Part shown: positions 36,248 to 48,000 of the stretch, piece after piece
Layout: every line of letters starts with the position of its first letter
Position numbering within the stretch: the stretch's first letter is position 1
NCBI GenBank assembly: GCA_947623455.1
Contig: OX392527.1
Span: 50,636,401 to 50,700,400, forward strand
Source: Mimachlamys varia
Taxonomy: Eukaryota > Mollusca > Bivalvia > Pectinida > Pectinidae
DNA length: 64,000 nt
Direction of reading: 5' to 3'
Program-made: the position numbers and the translations under genes
The notes under the pieces: generated by a model
What the model was told of the DNA's origin: nothing
The model's input: the letters and a program-made list of their open reading frames with translations, nothing else
Database searches by the model: none

Positions 36248-37146
36248 AAGTATTATCAAAAACTAACACTTAAAATGCGCTGTATAATCTTTGTATATCC
36301 GAAGTTTTATTTTCGCGTTTTCACCAAGAAATTGATATTTGTGTCGTGTAGATGTCGCGGAAAACATGCCGGCCATGGTCTGTCATTTTTAATGTTTCAC
36401 GTGTGAACCACGGTCGTACTGCGGTAATATGTTTAAAAATGTTAATACTTACGTGCAAAATAAACACAGGGTTTCATGCAAGTAGGAATGTTCAGGTGAA
36501 AGCAGAGAAATAAGGTGTGACGATTATCGATAGATATTAACGAACAATAATAGCCTTGTCGCACTGTTGGCATGCATAAGACTTGCCGGTTCGTGTTACT
36601 GTACTCTGTGAAACAGTACGCTGCGATACCTATTCACCCATTTTATGATCGCTTTTACGTGCTCAATATTTCACTCTTTCTGTATTTTCAAACAGGAAAC
36701 AGTGCTCAGCTTTATTTTGGTTGTAATGAACATTTTGATTGTAATAGTGGCATCAATAAAGATGTTCATGTACGTAATACTACCGGTTTATATTTGATTG
36801 CATTTGATTTCATTTAGGAAATGGCAATTTTCGCTTCATTGTTGAATTTGTGGTAGTTTCCTACCGCAAAAGCACGAAAATAATACTTACCCGGTATACA
36901 GTATTCGATACCATTTGAACGTATTTTCTGTTATTACATCTTCAAAAAAATATTTTGTCTATAAAATCATTTGATTTTCCCCACCCTGTAAAATGCCATA
37001 CCTCATACTAAAATGAAAGAGCGTCTCCGTTTTGTCATTATGAAAACTTTCTTTTCGAAGAAAAGTTGACTACGATACAAATATAATGTTGTGAGCTATC
37101 TGGGAACATACTTTTTGAGAGAAAAAAAAAACACAAAAAAGCTAGG
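36248..37146. other. Unassigned DNA
   Basis: Nothing is recognised. An 81-codon frame at 36572-36817 has no identifiable features. Confidence 0.45.
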
Positions 37147-37660
37147 ATGAAGTATACTGATATAGTAAAAAAGAACGATCTATTGAACTGGCTGGATGTG
37201 TTTGTTGAATGTGGAGAAAAGATTTTCCAGCAGACAGTTGGCATTCCTTTGGGAGCAAACTGTGTCCAACTTTTAGTTGACTTGTTTTTATTTTCATAGG
37301 AGGCTGAATTTGTGAGGTGCATATCAGGATATAGATGACAGAAATCTTGCCAACTCAATAAATTTTACTTTAAGGCATATCGACAATGTGTTGTCTCGAA
37401 ATAAAAAGTTTGCTGACCACGTCAATTGTATATACCCTTCTGAACTTGAAATCAAGGCCACAACAGAATCAACAGAGACAGCATACTTTCAAGCTTAAAG
37501 GACACACGTGGTAATCGTGGTTTTCCGATTGTAAACGTTCCATTTCTTGCAAGTAGCATCCCTTCTTTTCGAACCTTTGTTGTTTACATGTCGCAGTTAT
37601 TCATTATTCTTCGGCTTTCTCTAGATATCGAGATGTTCGTGGTTCTGATGTAATTGACAT
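37147..37660 (+). mobile_element. Family R reverse transcriptase fragment, most upstream piece
   Basis: The first frame reads NWLDVFVECGEKIFQQTVGI, then PLGANCVQLLVDLFLFS and a stop (IPLG at 37243-37254). After an indel, the catalytic box appears as HIDN (37376-37387) in place of YIDD, so the second catalytic Asp has become Asn. It is followed by KKFADHVNCIYPSELEIK. Further on, FPIVNVPFLASSIPSF and VVYMSQLF match the post-catalytic RT blocks. No 3' tail is present. This is the deepest extension of the family into RT in the window and is clearly inactive. The 106-codon minus frame opposite is a shadow. Confidence 0.85.
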
Positions 37661-38824
37661 GTACAACAAATATGAACAGGAAAACATCATTTATTTCCCT
37701 GAATACGTCACCTTGTCATCGCAATCTTTGCTAATTAGTCTCGGTGGTACTGTCGTATGTCGCGTTTCAGCAGAGTAAACTTATTTATTGCGACACATGT
37801 TGCCATGATTTCTGACTTCATCTGTGAGAGGTATTTCGCGACTGTTAAAAACAGCCTGTGGATCATCATTCACTCAACAAACTTTCATTTCTGAATTCGG
37901 AATATGTTGTTAATGCCGATCCATTATTTTTATAAACAGAATAACATTAACAGACAACTTTAGTTCACGAAGAAGTCTAGCTTTTGCTTCCAAATAACTT
38001 TGGAATTCAAAAAGTCACTTAATTTGGGAACTGTTTATTACAAGTTCTTGCTATCAGCATTAAGGTGTGAAGTTTTAATAAACTAAAACATGGCCAGATA
38101 CTAAAAACCGGATAGCATCCATGCATATCAAGCACCTTTCACCAATTTCACTAAAAAGTCACTTCCATTTTCGTCAAGTGGAATAATGAAACTGAGCGAA
38201 ACTTTTTTTTTTAAACTAAAAAAAATGTTGTAAGACATCATCCCAAAGTGGTATTTCCCATTAGGATCAAATAAAATCAAATAAGAAACTAATTATTTGA
38301 TGATACAATCAAGCGTGTTATTGATTCAGTTAGCTACCAGTATGAAGTTGCATAATACAATTTGGAACATCCAGCTCACCAATAATGCGATACTTCGTAG
38401 GTCTACATCAAGTTAAGTTGTATTTTATCGTTTTTCTTAGAAATTTTTTATACCTTCTACAAAATGAAATGTTGAATTAGAAGTCCCCATTGGTAATAGA
38501 CGCCCCTAAATATATTATTATTAGTGCAATTATCTTTCATTACAACACCACTCAAAATAAACGTATTAACTTAATTGAGTCTTGTAACAAATGTGGAACT
38601 CGCACTTTATTTTACATTTATATATTACAAGTGATATACTGAATGACAGCCCACATCTTATGCATACGTTTTTAATCAACTATTTGGAAATATACAGGAC
38701 TTTAAGCTATACAATGATAATTAATGTAAAATTCAAATGATATCTAGGTTTATCTTTTCGAAATATATTTAATATTATATATACATATTGAGAATTATGG
38801 CTCAGATTTCACTTGTACATGGTG
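37661..38824. other. Unassigned AT-rich DNA
   Basis: Nothing is recognised. Confidence 0.5.
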
Positions 38825-39000
38825 CACGGAGGCCGCCGATGAAGCAGTAGACGCTTTCTCTTCCGAAACACCTGGTCTTGTTTTCTTGTACGTTTTCAAG
38901 CGTCTCCCTTTTAATATTTCGTTTGTTCATATCTTGCCCCTCGTTTAATCGATTTTAAATTTAGAATATTGCTTTGTTGGCGCTTTAGTTTTTTCTTATG
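38825..39000 (+). mobile_element. Family R 3' fragment
   Basis: Sense order is kept: 'gccgatgaagcagtagacgc', 'tctcttccgaaacacctggt', 'tgttcatatcttgcccctcg', 'tttaatcgattttaaattta' and 'ggcgctttagttttttct'. Confidence 0.84.
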
Positions 39001-40147
39001 TTTTGAGTTTTTCAAGTACGAGAAACGTACCGTAAATACCGTTCGTATCCCAGGGCTGCAGCGATAGAAAATGAGTATATCCTTTACATATCGAGATGGT
39101 TAATGTCACGTCTTCAAATCGAGAACCGGATCAATGAAGCCACAGAGCAAAGTATACTTTATTGTACAATGAAGTAGAACATTGTTAATGGGGGCATGAT
39201 GTCGACCAATAAAGCAGCCCATAGTTTTAATCAGCCTTCCACATCTAAACCCAGTGTTGTAGGTTAAAGGAATTGTCCTTGAATACCAAACCAACAGTGA
39301 AATTTCCCCAATTAATGTGTTAATGTGAACGCATGTAAGATAACTACATCATTCAGTTAAAAAGTGATTGCAATAATCTATACTTACATGACGGATTGAT
39401 ATATACACATTATTCCTAGAAAGGTCACCCCATAATCTTGGACTGCAATAATTTTCACGAAAAAGGGAGAAAACGCTACTTTAATCTGCTACTTCCTGTT
39501 TGACACGTATACGCTTTAAAACATACGTACGACTAATCACCGAGATCTTTTGTTGATCTGATTAATCTACAGGGATTCGTTGGTCGCTGAAGTACCGTCA
39601 TCGCTCCCCAGGGAAGCCGTTCAACTACTTTTGTTGTAAAGAGTCCATCGCTTCAGCGCTACAGCATTGTTACGTCACGTTCGGTGCTCGTGATCGGCGC
39701 CGTTATGATTGTGTACCACAATACGATCTGTCGGCGGGAATTCGTTCAGGGAGCGTAATTAAATTAGCGAGAGGTACTTCAAAAATCGAACGCATTTACG
39801 ACACGTAATGTTAGAACGATACACGTAATGTGCCAATATATATTCGTTTGTTGCTAAAATGTTCTTTATTTGACAGTGCAGGTGACACCAAACCCTTTAG
39901 CCGAGGGAATAATCTTAATCCATTTGAATGCTGGTCAATTTTATTGTAAAAATCATCTGATATAAACATTCGCATGAAATTATATATTTACGATTAAGAT
40001 GCACAAACCAAATATAAATCTGGGCCATACATACGGTTGATACTCGGAATTCGTTTTGGTTTCATTGAATTAGACGTTCAACATGTGCACTATCAACAAC
40101 TTCCGTTATTTAAGGACATGCCTTCATGCATGTATCATGAATGAGTG
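39001..40147. other. Unassigned DNA with a CpG cluster at about 39540-39780
   Basis: Most of the interval is featureless. The 39540-39780 patch has closely spaced CpGs ('gtgctcgtgatcggcgccgt', 'ctgtcggcgggaattcg') and a CRE-like 'ttacgtcac'. No long frame or RNA is recognised. It could be regulatory; no test is possible here. Confidence 0.4.
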
Positions 40148-40745
40148 CGCATTGGTGTTTGTGTATGTAAGCAAGAGATGTTCGTGTATATTATGTATGT
40201 ACGCAAGGTTTGTTGGTGTATTTGTATGTAGGCAAGGTTTGTTGATTATTTGTAAGTAGGCAAAGTATGTTGGTGTGTGTGTATGTAGGCAAGGTGTGTT
40301 GGTGTATATAAGCAAGATATGTTAGTGTATGTTATGTATGTAGGCAAGGTATGTTGGCGTATTTGTATGCAGGCAAGGTATATTGTCGTATTTGTATGTA
40401 GGCAAGGTATGTTGGTGTATTTGTTTGTAGGCAAGGTTTGTTGGTGTGTTTGTATGTAGGCAAGGTATGTTGGGGTATTTGTATATAGGCAAGGTATGTT
40501 GGTGAATGTGTATGCAGGCAATGTACGTTGTGTATTTGTTTGTAGGCAAGGTTTGTTGGTGTATTTGTATGTAGGCAAGGTATGTTGGTGAATGTGTATG
40601 CAGGCAATGTACGTTGTGTATTTGTTTGTAGGCAAGGTTTGTTGGTGTATTTGTATGTAGGCAAGATATGTTGGTAAATGTGTATGTACGCAAGGCATGT
40701 TGGTGTATTTGTATGTAGTCAAGGAATGTTGGCGTATTTGCCCCG
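40148..40745. repeat. Minisatellite, 29-bp unit, about 20 copies
   Basis: The unit is 'gcaaggtatgttggtgtatt' plus 'tgtatgtag', with substitutions and a few units of altered length near the left end and at 40500-40630. Because 29 is not a multiple of 3 and the minus strand of the unit lacks stops in all frames, minus-strand frames of 110-175 codons run through it, cycling LPTYKYTN / PCLHTNTP / LAYIQIHQ. They are not genes. Confidence 0.93.
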
Positions 40746-42850
40746 TTGCGATTTAAAACATCTACATTGATATCGACTAAAAAGTGCAACCTAACTGAAA
40801 AACTATACCGAAGACAATCAGTACGGTAACCTAACCTGGCATATAGCACTGTGTGAACAAATTATTACCATTTCTCTTATTGCAGAAGTCAAAGCACTGA
40901 ATAGCTGTCGCCGTTTTACAGACCTTTGTCCTTTGCCACACAACAATGATAACACAACAACTAGTTAGATATCAATTTATTATATCTGACTTATGCGAAC
41001 TCAACCGGTTGGAGTTTTGTTTTTTTGATTATTTTTACTATTAACAGTTACATATATGTACATCTCTGAAGGGCCATTTAAGGACCTCCTCCCGGTGTAT
41101 GCGGTGTGGTCGTGTGGTCTCGCAAGTCCGGATCTTTTGCCGATTAACTTATCATTATCATATAATAGCAATGAAGACATCACCATCATATATAATAGCA
41201 CAATGGACACGATAATATCGGTCAAACACTTTTGCTTTCTACTACAGTACGACTAGTACATTAAAGGCTTATTCTGTCAACGATATATCATAATTTATTA
41301 TCTAATTATAGCTATTTGTACATAAATATGTCTAAAAATCAGTAGGTATTATTTTATCTTGCTGAGTTATATAAATGAATTATATTTATCTGACCTGATA
41401 TGATTTTTTTTATTGTTTTAAACTGACATTCAACGATTTTTCTGTATGTTGATACCATGGAAGAAGACCATCTGGCCAGAAAATTGGCACCCCTCCAAAA
41501 CAGCCGGTTTAGACTAAAAGGTCATTAATCCTGTGTTATATTTTGCTTATCTAAAACCACTTCTGTATCGGTCGTCTTCATTAGATATGTACATATATCT
41601 ATAAGTGTTCTAATTTGACTTTGGTTTGTTGACGTTGCGAAACATTATGTTTGTTAGATACCAAACCAACTTTTAGGCCGAAAAATTGTAACTAGAGAGG
41701 TTGCCTCCATTTTATATATAAAACGACATAATGACAATATGTTCCAACGTAAATAGACTATTTCACAAGACACGCGGGATGATGTTAAAACGTTCAAGAA
41801 AAAAACGGTAACTTCAGTTTTGACATTTATGTTACTGGCATATATAATGGTACTAACTCTTAAACAAGTAATTAATAACTTTAAATGACAACATTTTTCA
41901 AGGTTGGGAACAGTTGTTTTTTTTTTCATTTCTTTTTTGTTTTTGTTTCGATTTGTTTTGTTTATGTATTTTGTTGAATACGCTGTTTCGAATTTTCGAT
42001 CCGTCAATCTCGCGTGCTTCATTTGAGCCGATGTTTGAATTGTTTTGATTTTTGAATCCAGGGGACAATCAAAAGTAGGCTCTATATTGATGCATTACAA
42101 CTCAATGTTTGTTTCAATCTTTCAAGAACTCCAATTTATTGACAATTAGGTGATTTATTGAGTCATCTACATGAGAAATCAACATTTTGCCGACCACATA
42201 AATTACTTAAGACTTACTACAGACGGATGTTCGTCAGAACACTCCCATTGGAACTTGTCAGTCCTTTTAGATCTATGTAAAATTTTGAACTTGTTTATTT
42301 TTGAATACGACGACGGAGGTCTTTCGAATGGCACGGAACTTCCACAATTTGTTGTAAAGTGGGGTATACGCGCACTTGCTGCTGTCTATAATGGGAACAA
42401 GAGGAGTATGACGCATATATCGTAATATTCTGGTAATATATTCATAAATCAATTATATTGTATTGCTTTTACACAAATATACTATACATACATGCATACG
42501 CTAAAACCATTAGAAATGTAAAAGATGAATAGAGAAATCATGTTCAGCCATCTATGCACTTTGATACATGCTTCTATGATGTATGAAGGTATCCATCTGG
42601 TCAATTATTAGCAATATGGATGATATCTTTGACTACTTATGTCGTATACCACGTACGTTCAGACTCTCAATTACATAATACGCTCCTGTACGTCAGAACA
42701 AAGAAGCTGAATCAAAGGAATGTGAATGTAAACCACGGATTAGTTTGCTTTACAGATTTTTCCTCCTTATATGTGAAATGTTACACAGAATTCGGAAGCT
42801 TTGCAATTGAAATGGCTGAATATCTAGATAAAAACAAGAGAATAGAGAAT
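40746..42850. other. Unassigned DNA
   Basis: No gene is recognised. The frame 41654-42022 (-), 122 codons with a true ATG, is the longest outside repeats, but part of it translates T-rich tracts as lysine runs and no domain is seen. A weak RT-like phrase (QHFADHIN, near 42180) recalls family R but does not extend. Confidence 0.4.
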
Positions 42851-42854
42851 TCCG

Positions 42855-42965
42855 AAGCGTCAGCAAGACCATAATACAAACTCAAAATCGAGTAAATACG
42901 GGGCAAATTATAATTCAAGGAAAAATTTTACAAGGATGTCATTGAAACAATACACGAGATACATA
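42855..42965 (-). mobile_element. Family R 3' end, left arm of an inverted pair
   Basis: 'agaattccgaagcgtcagca', 'aaactcaaaatcgagtaaat' and 'ggggcaaattataattcaag' represent the last ~110 bp of the family in antisense. The sense copy follows about 50 bp away. Confidence 0.8.
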
Positions 42966-43014
42966 TATTGTATTCCGGGAGTGTAAGAGGCTTATGTTTC
43001 TAGAGATATATTTG

Positions 43015-43350
43015 TAAAATTAAATCGTGTATCTACATCCTTGTATGATATGAAGATAGACTTTTTGAATTTGTTCATTAGAATGCCTGTTTGTTGTGAT
43101 TTAGAATTATGTCACAGTTCTCACTTTGAGGTCATGACATTTACAATTAACCTAGATTAACATGGTGGGTGTCGTCGATGGAGCAGAAGACGTGTACTAT
43201 TCAGGAACACAGGTCTTATTATCTTGTACTTTTACATGGGTCTCAATGTAAAGCATGCCTTCGTTCATATTTTGCCCCTAGTTGAATCGATTATGAGTTC
43301 GGATTATGGTTTTGTTGACGCTTTGGTATTCTCAGATTGTTTTTATTGTA
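43015..43350 (+). mobile_element. Family R 3' fragment, right arm of an inverted pair
   Basis: Runs from 'tgtatctacatccttgtatg' through 'ttcattagaatgcctgtttg', 'gtcgtcgatggagcagaaga', 'atattttgcccctagttgaa' and 'tcggattatggttttgttga' to 'cgctttggtattctc'. With the opposing copy just upstream, the two 3' ends point outward on both sides. Confidence 0.86.
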
Positions 43351-44415
43351 GCATTTTTAACACCATCCCACTCTTACACATACCCCAATTAGGTAATGGT
43401 CTATTTTAAAAAAAAAGTATGTTTCGCTTTATTTGTGCTATATCGCTTTGTAATTTTACCTCGATGGTGGAGATTTGCTTACATAATTAAGGGATATGTT
43501 GTTTAAATTTGAATTGTTAGCATTTTGGCACCTAGCATTACCTATGAGTACTTATTCATTGTTGGCAAACCTATCTATTTACACCCGTTCGTGTCTTGCA
43601 TTCACATTTCAGTCAAATATTGTGCTATCAAATCAAATCTTAGCCCCTCTGGCTGGAGGTCTGTTTCCTTGTAATAAAATGTCATAAATGACTCGCACAA
43701 ATTGTTCAGCTGCGCCGATATTATTTATGATTGCAATTTAACTTTTCATCCAGCTTTCTTTATTGTCATTACATTACCAACTTAGTACAAGGCATTGGCA
43801 TGCCGCCAGGTCTTTCTAGCAATTCGCTAAAGTAAGTCCATTACTGAATAAACAATTATTTATGCTGTATTGTTTTGGCAATAACATGTACGCTATAACC
43901 CTTGGACGTCTAAATAAGGAAGTATATTTATATCGAATGTGGTTTTCCATCCATCATCGTCGAAGTGCAGATTCCTGGTGGCACTACCAATTTATCAAAC
44001 TGGATAATAGTTTAACGATTAAAGGCAAATTAAATTTCTACTCTCCTTAAATTGCCAAATAAAATTGTTCAGTTCATTTAATTACATTCTTGATTTTGAA
44101 GTATAATTTACTATACCAGAGTGCTACATGTATGATTGTTGAGGTCTTTATTTGCCCAGTAGTTCAAGAGGAAATATGCTAACGCTCTCAGACGTATTGT
44201 CGCTGATCAAATTTAATGTTGAAAGGAATAAGCATATTTGTATATTTTATTAGTTTTCGCATTATTTCGGATAAGTTGTCGACTCTTGAAATATAAATGA
44301 GTCAACGGATGTAATGAAACTTAAGATAGCACGCTGATAATCCATTAGACCTGATAATCCATCAGACTTTGTTGGAAATTTAAATGTCATCGTCAGTTTA
44401 CTTATATACACGACT
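43351..44415. other. Unassigned AT-rich DNA
   Basis: Nothing is recognised. Confidence 0.5.
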
Positions 44416-44417
44416 AC

Positions 44418-44735
44418 GTCGGAATGACCTTGAGAGTTATCAGAATGACATTGACAGTGAGTTATCATCACAATAACTTTTTTCAGTGAGTTATGATCAG
44501 AATGATCACCAGAATGACCTGCGAGTTTTAACTCAACAAAATGACCTTGTCAGTTTGACCTCATGAGAATGACCTTGTCAGTTGACCTTAAGTGAATGAC
44601 ATTTTCAGTGTGTTATTTATATAATGAGCTTTTCATTTTTATCAGGTGGTAAAAGGACCATGTCAGACGCACATTTTTAATGTGACCTTCCTAGAATGTC
44701 ATTGCTAGAATGATCTTCTCAGAGTTACCTTGTCT
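44418..44735. repeat. Degenerate tandem repeat built on 'gaatgacctt'
   Basis: About ten irregular units of roughly 25-35 bp contain 'cagaatgaccttgtcagt' and 'gagttatcatcag' variants. Unit boundaries drift and divergence is high, so the array is old. The 'tgacctt' motif recurs many times by virtue of the unit. Confidence 0.75.
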
Positions 44736-46454
44736 TACTGAAAATCCAACTATTGGCTGTATTATGTAGGAACATGACCTGTGTTATTGCACTTCATTCA
44801 CGTTGCACATGCAAAATAACAAACGCATTATGTTGTTTCAGCAAATCATTCACGGATCGATTTATGTGTAACAAAAATGTTTTGTTTCACTGTTCCTTTT
44901 GGAAATGGCAATTTGGACGGAAAGTCGACGATGTTATCAGGAACATAAACGTCCAAAAAGATCATTTAAGATTATTTTATATTGTCATTGTTTTGACGTA
45001 GCTTTGCATTGCCAGTATCTGTTCAGTTTGATATAGTATTAATATAAAGCTAACAATCGTATGACAAAGCGTATAAAACATTACTGATTGATCCATTAGT
45101 GTGTCGTTATTGCGGACAACCTGTTGAGTTATCAATTTCATCTCAACCACGTGTCAAGGTTATTTAAAGTAACGATGAAAGAGTCCCCGCTCTGCCATCG
45201 TTAATGATGATTCATGCGCTCTATATTCCAGTACACTGCCTATGTATCTGTATTTATCATGTAATCTGTATCTGTCGACAAGACGCCTGGGCACAACAGG
45301 TCACGTAAACTATGATGTCTGTATTAATGATGTGGTTAGGTTTTTTTTTTATAGATAAAGACAAATTTGAATCAATAATTGACAAATTAATTGCGAGCAC
45401 GAATCTCTTTTGCAACTGCAAGAACTGATCAAAATCAAATCTTCCTAACAAATTTTCAAAACATTTGAATGCAGCAATACAATATCATACAATGTAACAC
45501 ATACCACGATAAAATATTATGACACATTACCATCTTTATATATATGAACTACAATTATGTGTGAAATAAATGTTTTGTTATTAAAAATCAATATTTCCAA
45601 GAAGCCTTTTGAGCAATGGACTTTTTAATTTAAAGTTACTGAAAATAGATCCAACGAAATCAACAATTATAGCATATCAACGACAACTTAGAAATCGCCA
45701 AAAAGACATTCAAATAAAAACAAACGTCTTTTACAGCAAGTAACAACCTTCCACAATTGTCTTGGAAATATCAAGTTTGTGAAACTTCACTGAGCTTCAC
45801 AACATAAATTAACAAATACCATATTGTTTCCTTCCATGTATAATCTTATATGCGTGCAATAAAGTATATTGCCGTGGTGTACATTGGAATATGGTCAAAC
45901 TCTTTACGTTGATATGGAGAAACATATGTCTACGATGTATATTGTATTTATATGATATTATATCAATATATCCTCGATATTCATGGGTAGCGATCACCTA
46001 CGCTCTCTAACCCCTGGAATATTTCATCGCAAATCCGAAGGCTGTGTGTCTGCCACCTTGTTGATGAGGCAACAAAACTAGCTCGATCGATTGATGTACA
46101 TCAAAATAATTTCGCGGTCACATAACGGTTAAAATTGACAGGCTTTGAATTCAGTTGCAACTCCTTTGTTATCTTCAAAGGACAAATATCAGCCTAGCGT
46201 TTTGTCAGGGTTTTTCTTACCGGAGACCAATCAAACTACATTGAACTACTATTTTCGAGTCGTCATTTTTGTCATGATATATTCCAGGGATGTAGGGAGA
46301 CCAAACATAAGCGTAAACTCTGGACATCTCGGATAACTAAGGCAAGAACAAACACGGGAATTTGTAAAAGTATATATGCGAATAATAAAACAATTTAACA
46401 GCAGCATTAATATATGTTCATCATCGTCAACATTATCATCACACCTTTATAAAT
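44736..46454. other. Unassigned DNA
   Basis: No gene is recognised. A cysteine-rich 82-codon frame at 44753-45001 opens with TTG just after the tandem repeat and has no recognisable family. Confidence 0.4.
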
Positions 46455-46625
46455 TGAGCTAGAAGAAAACTGAAATGTAATTGAACAAAAAAATAATTGG
46501 AACTCACAATCGATAACACTAGGATAAAATATGACATTGAAAATGTACAAAGATAACAAAAACATGAGTTCCGGAAGGGTAAGCGTCTTCTGCAACATCA
46601 ACGATGCCCGCCCGGTAAATCTATA
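46455..46625 (-). mobile_element. Family R 3' fragment, strongly diverged
   Basis: Identified from 'ggaactcacaatcgataaca', 'ctaggataaaatatgac', 'gagttccggaagggtaagcg', 'tcttctgcaacatcaacgat' and 'gcccgcccggtaaatct' in antisense order. The 3' terminal bases are degraded. Confidence 0.72.
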
Positions 46626-47797
46626 TTTTATGCCATAACATTAAGCAAACATTGTTAGTATGGACCAATTCACCAAGTTGAGTGAAGAAACCATTCGCCA
46701 GTCCGTCTGTGTCTCCGTGAACGGTAGACAATTTACCCAATCAAAGATATGTCAATCCAATAAGCATTCCGTGTAGAGGAGATATCAGACGTGCTTAAGT
46801 CTATATAAGTATACATTTACAAAATCGTATGACCTTTACGAGACATGGTTATATTAAATGTCGTCTAGTACAGTGAAACGAGGGGTACACAAACTGAATT
46901 AGGATTCAAGTAATATAATCATTTATCTCACAAGGTAAATTCTACATCGTATTTCTGATGCATAAAAATAGAAATATATTTTTTTTATATTTATTTGAAA
47001 TATAATATTCAGTATTATATTACAAGACAATACCGAAATGGAAAAAAGCAAAGCTCTAAAATGTTTTCGTATGTGTGCATTAAGATACACTGCCTTTGGT
47101 GTTCTTCATGGCCATTTGAAACTTGATTTTAGTGACTTTTAAAGGTACCATTGACTTCATATGGTTTGAGTGTAAATGACATGCATAGCTTGTAATAGTC
47201 TAGTGCATTTTTATTATTACACTGCATGTATTTGTTCATTGTCTATTTTTGATTGATGCCAAGTATTTTACGAAAAATGCAGTGTTGAGTATATCTATTA
47301 TTCAATATGGCTTTCTTTGTTGGCAAAAACATGGATATCACATTACTCAACAAGGATGAAACACGTAGTTTCTTGCTTGTTTTCTGTTGGTTTCTTTTTT
47401 TTTTACTTTACTTATGAGAGACTTTGCTGTGAGTGGTGCAAAATGAAAATTCAGGGATATATTTAATTGCCTGTTATCTACAAAAATTATTTCTTGATGA
47501 TTATAACTATTCGTCCCCATTTTTATACATTTGTGTACCCGAGGAGACACCCATATATAATATGTAGTAACAGGAATGACAAAAAATACTTCCCTTCAAT
47601 ATAAGAAGGCGAAAATAGACGATCTGCATATTTTTCATTGCGCAATATGATACATCCATTGTAACGTTTTACGTGATTTGCAGATATGAGTAACAATATC
47701 CCTAACGTTTAAAACAGACCCTCACACCCAGTTTTGTTATTACTTTTTTCCAGGTAAATTTTTATGTATGCCTTGCAACACACATAATAAAGTTTTG
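46626..47797. other. Unassigned AT-rich DNA
   Basis: Nothing is recognised. Confidence 0.5.
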
Positions 47798-48000
47798 ACG
47801 CTTTGGTATTCTCTGACTTTTTAAAATCGATTTTGAGTTCGGATTATGGTTTTGTTTACGCTTTGGTATTCTCTGACTTTTTAAAATCGATTTTGAGTTC
47901 GGATTATGATTTTGTTGACGCTTTGGTATTCTCTGACTTTTTGATATCGATTTTGAGTTCGGATTATGATTTTGTTGACGCTTTGGTATTCTCTGATTTG
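47798..48000 (+). repeat. 60-bp tandem array made of family R 3' ends
   Basis: Three complete 60-bp units start at 47798, 47858 and 47918, followed by a 23-bp partial unit at 47978. Each joins 'acgctttggtattctctgac' to 'aaaatcgattttgagttcgg' through a T5 spacer, so the extreme 3' end of the retroelement is repeated while its upstream blocks are absent. Units differ at only a few bases. Since 60 is a multiple of 3, both strands show spurious frames of 89-99 codons. Confidence 0.93.

Noticed and set aside
37038..37358. 106-codon minus-strand ORF
   Set aside because: It is opposite a clearly recognisable plus-strand reverse transcriptase fragment, so it is a shadow.
40246..40849. Minus-strand ORFs of 110-175 codons with LPTYKYTN-like repeats
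   Set aside because: A 29-bp repeat lacking minus-strand stops generates them in all three frames.
41654..42022. 122-codon ATG-started minus-strand ORF, longest outside repeats
   Set aside because: Part of it is lysine runs from T-rich tracts, and no domain, splice or polyadenylation support is seen. The length is within chance for 64 kb.
42171..42230. Possible RT remnant (RNQHFADHIN resembles KKFADHV in family R)
   Set aside because: Similarity covers only about ten residues and does not extend to the catalytic box or the IYPSELEIK block.
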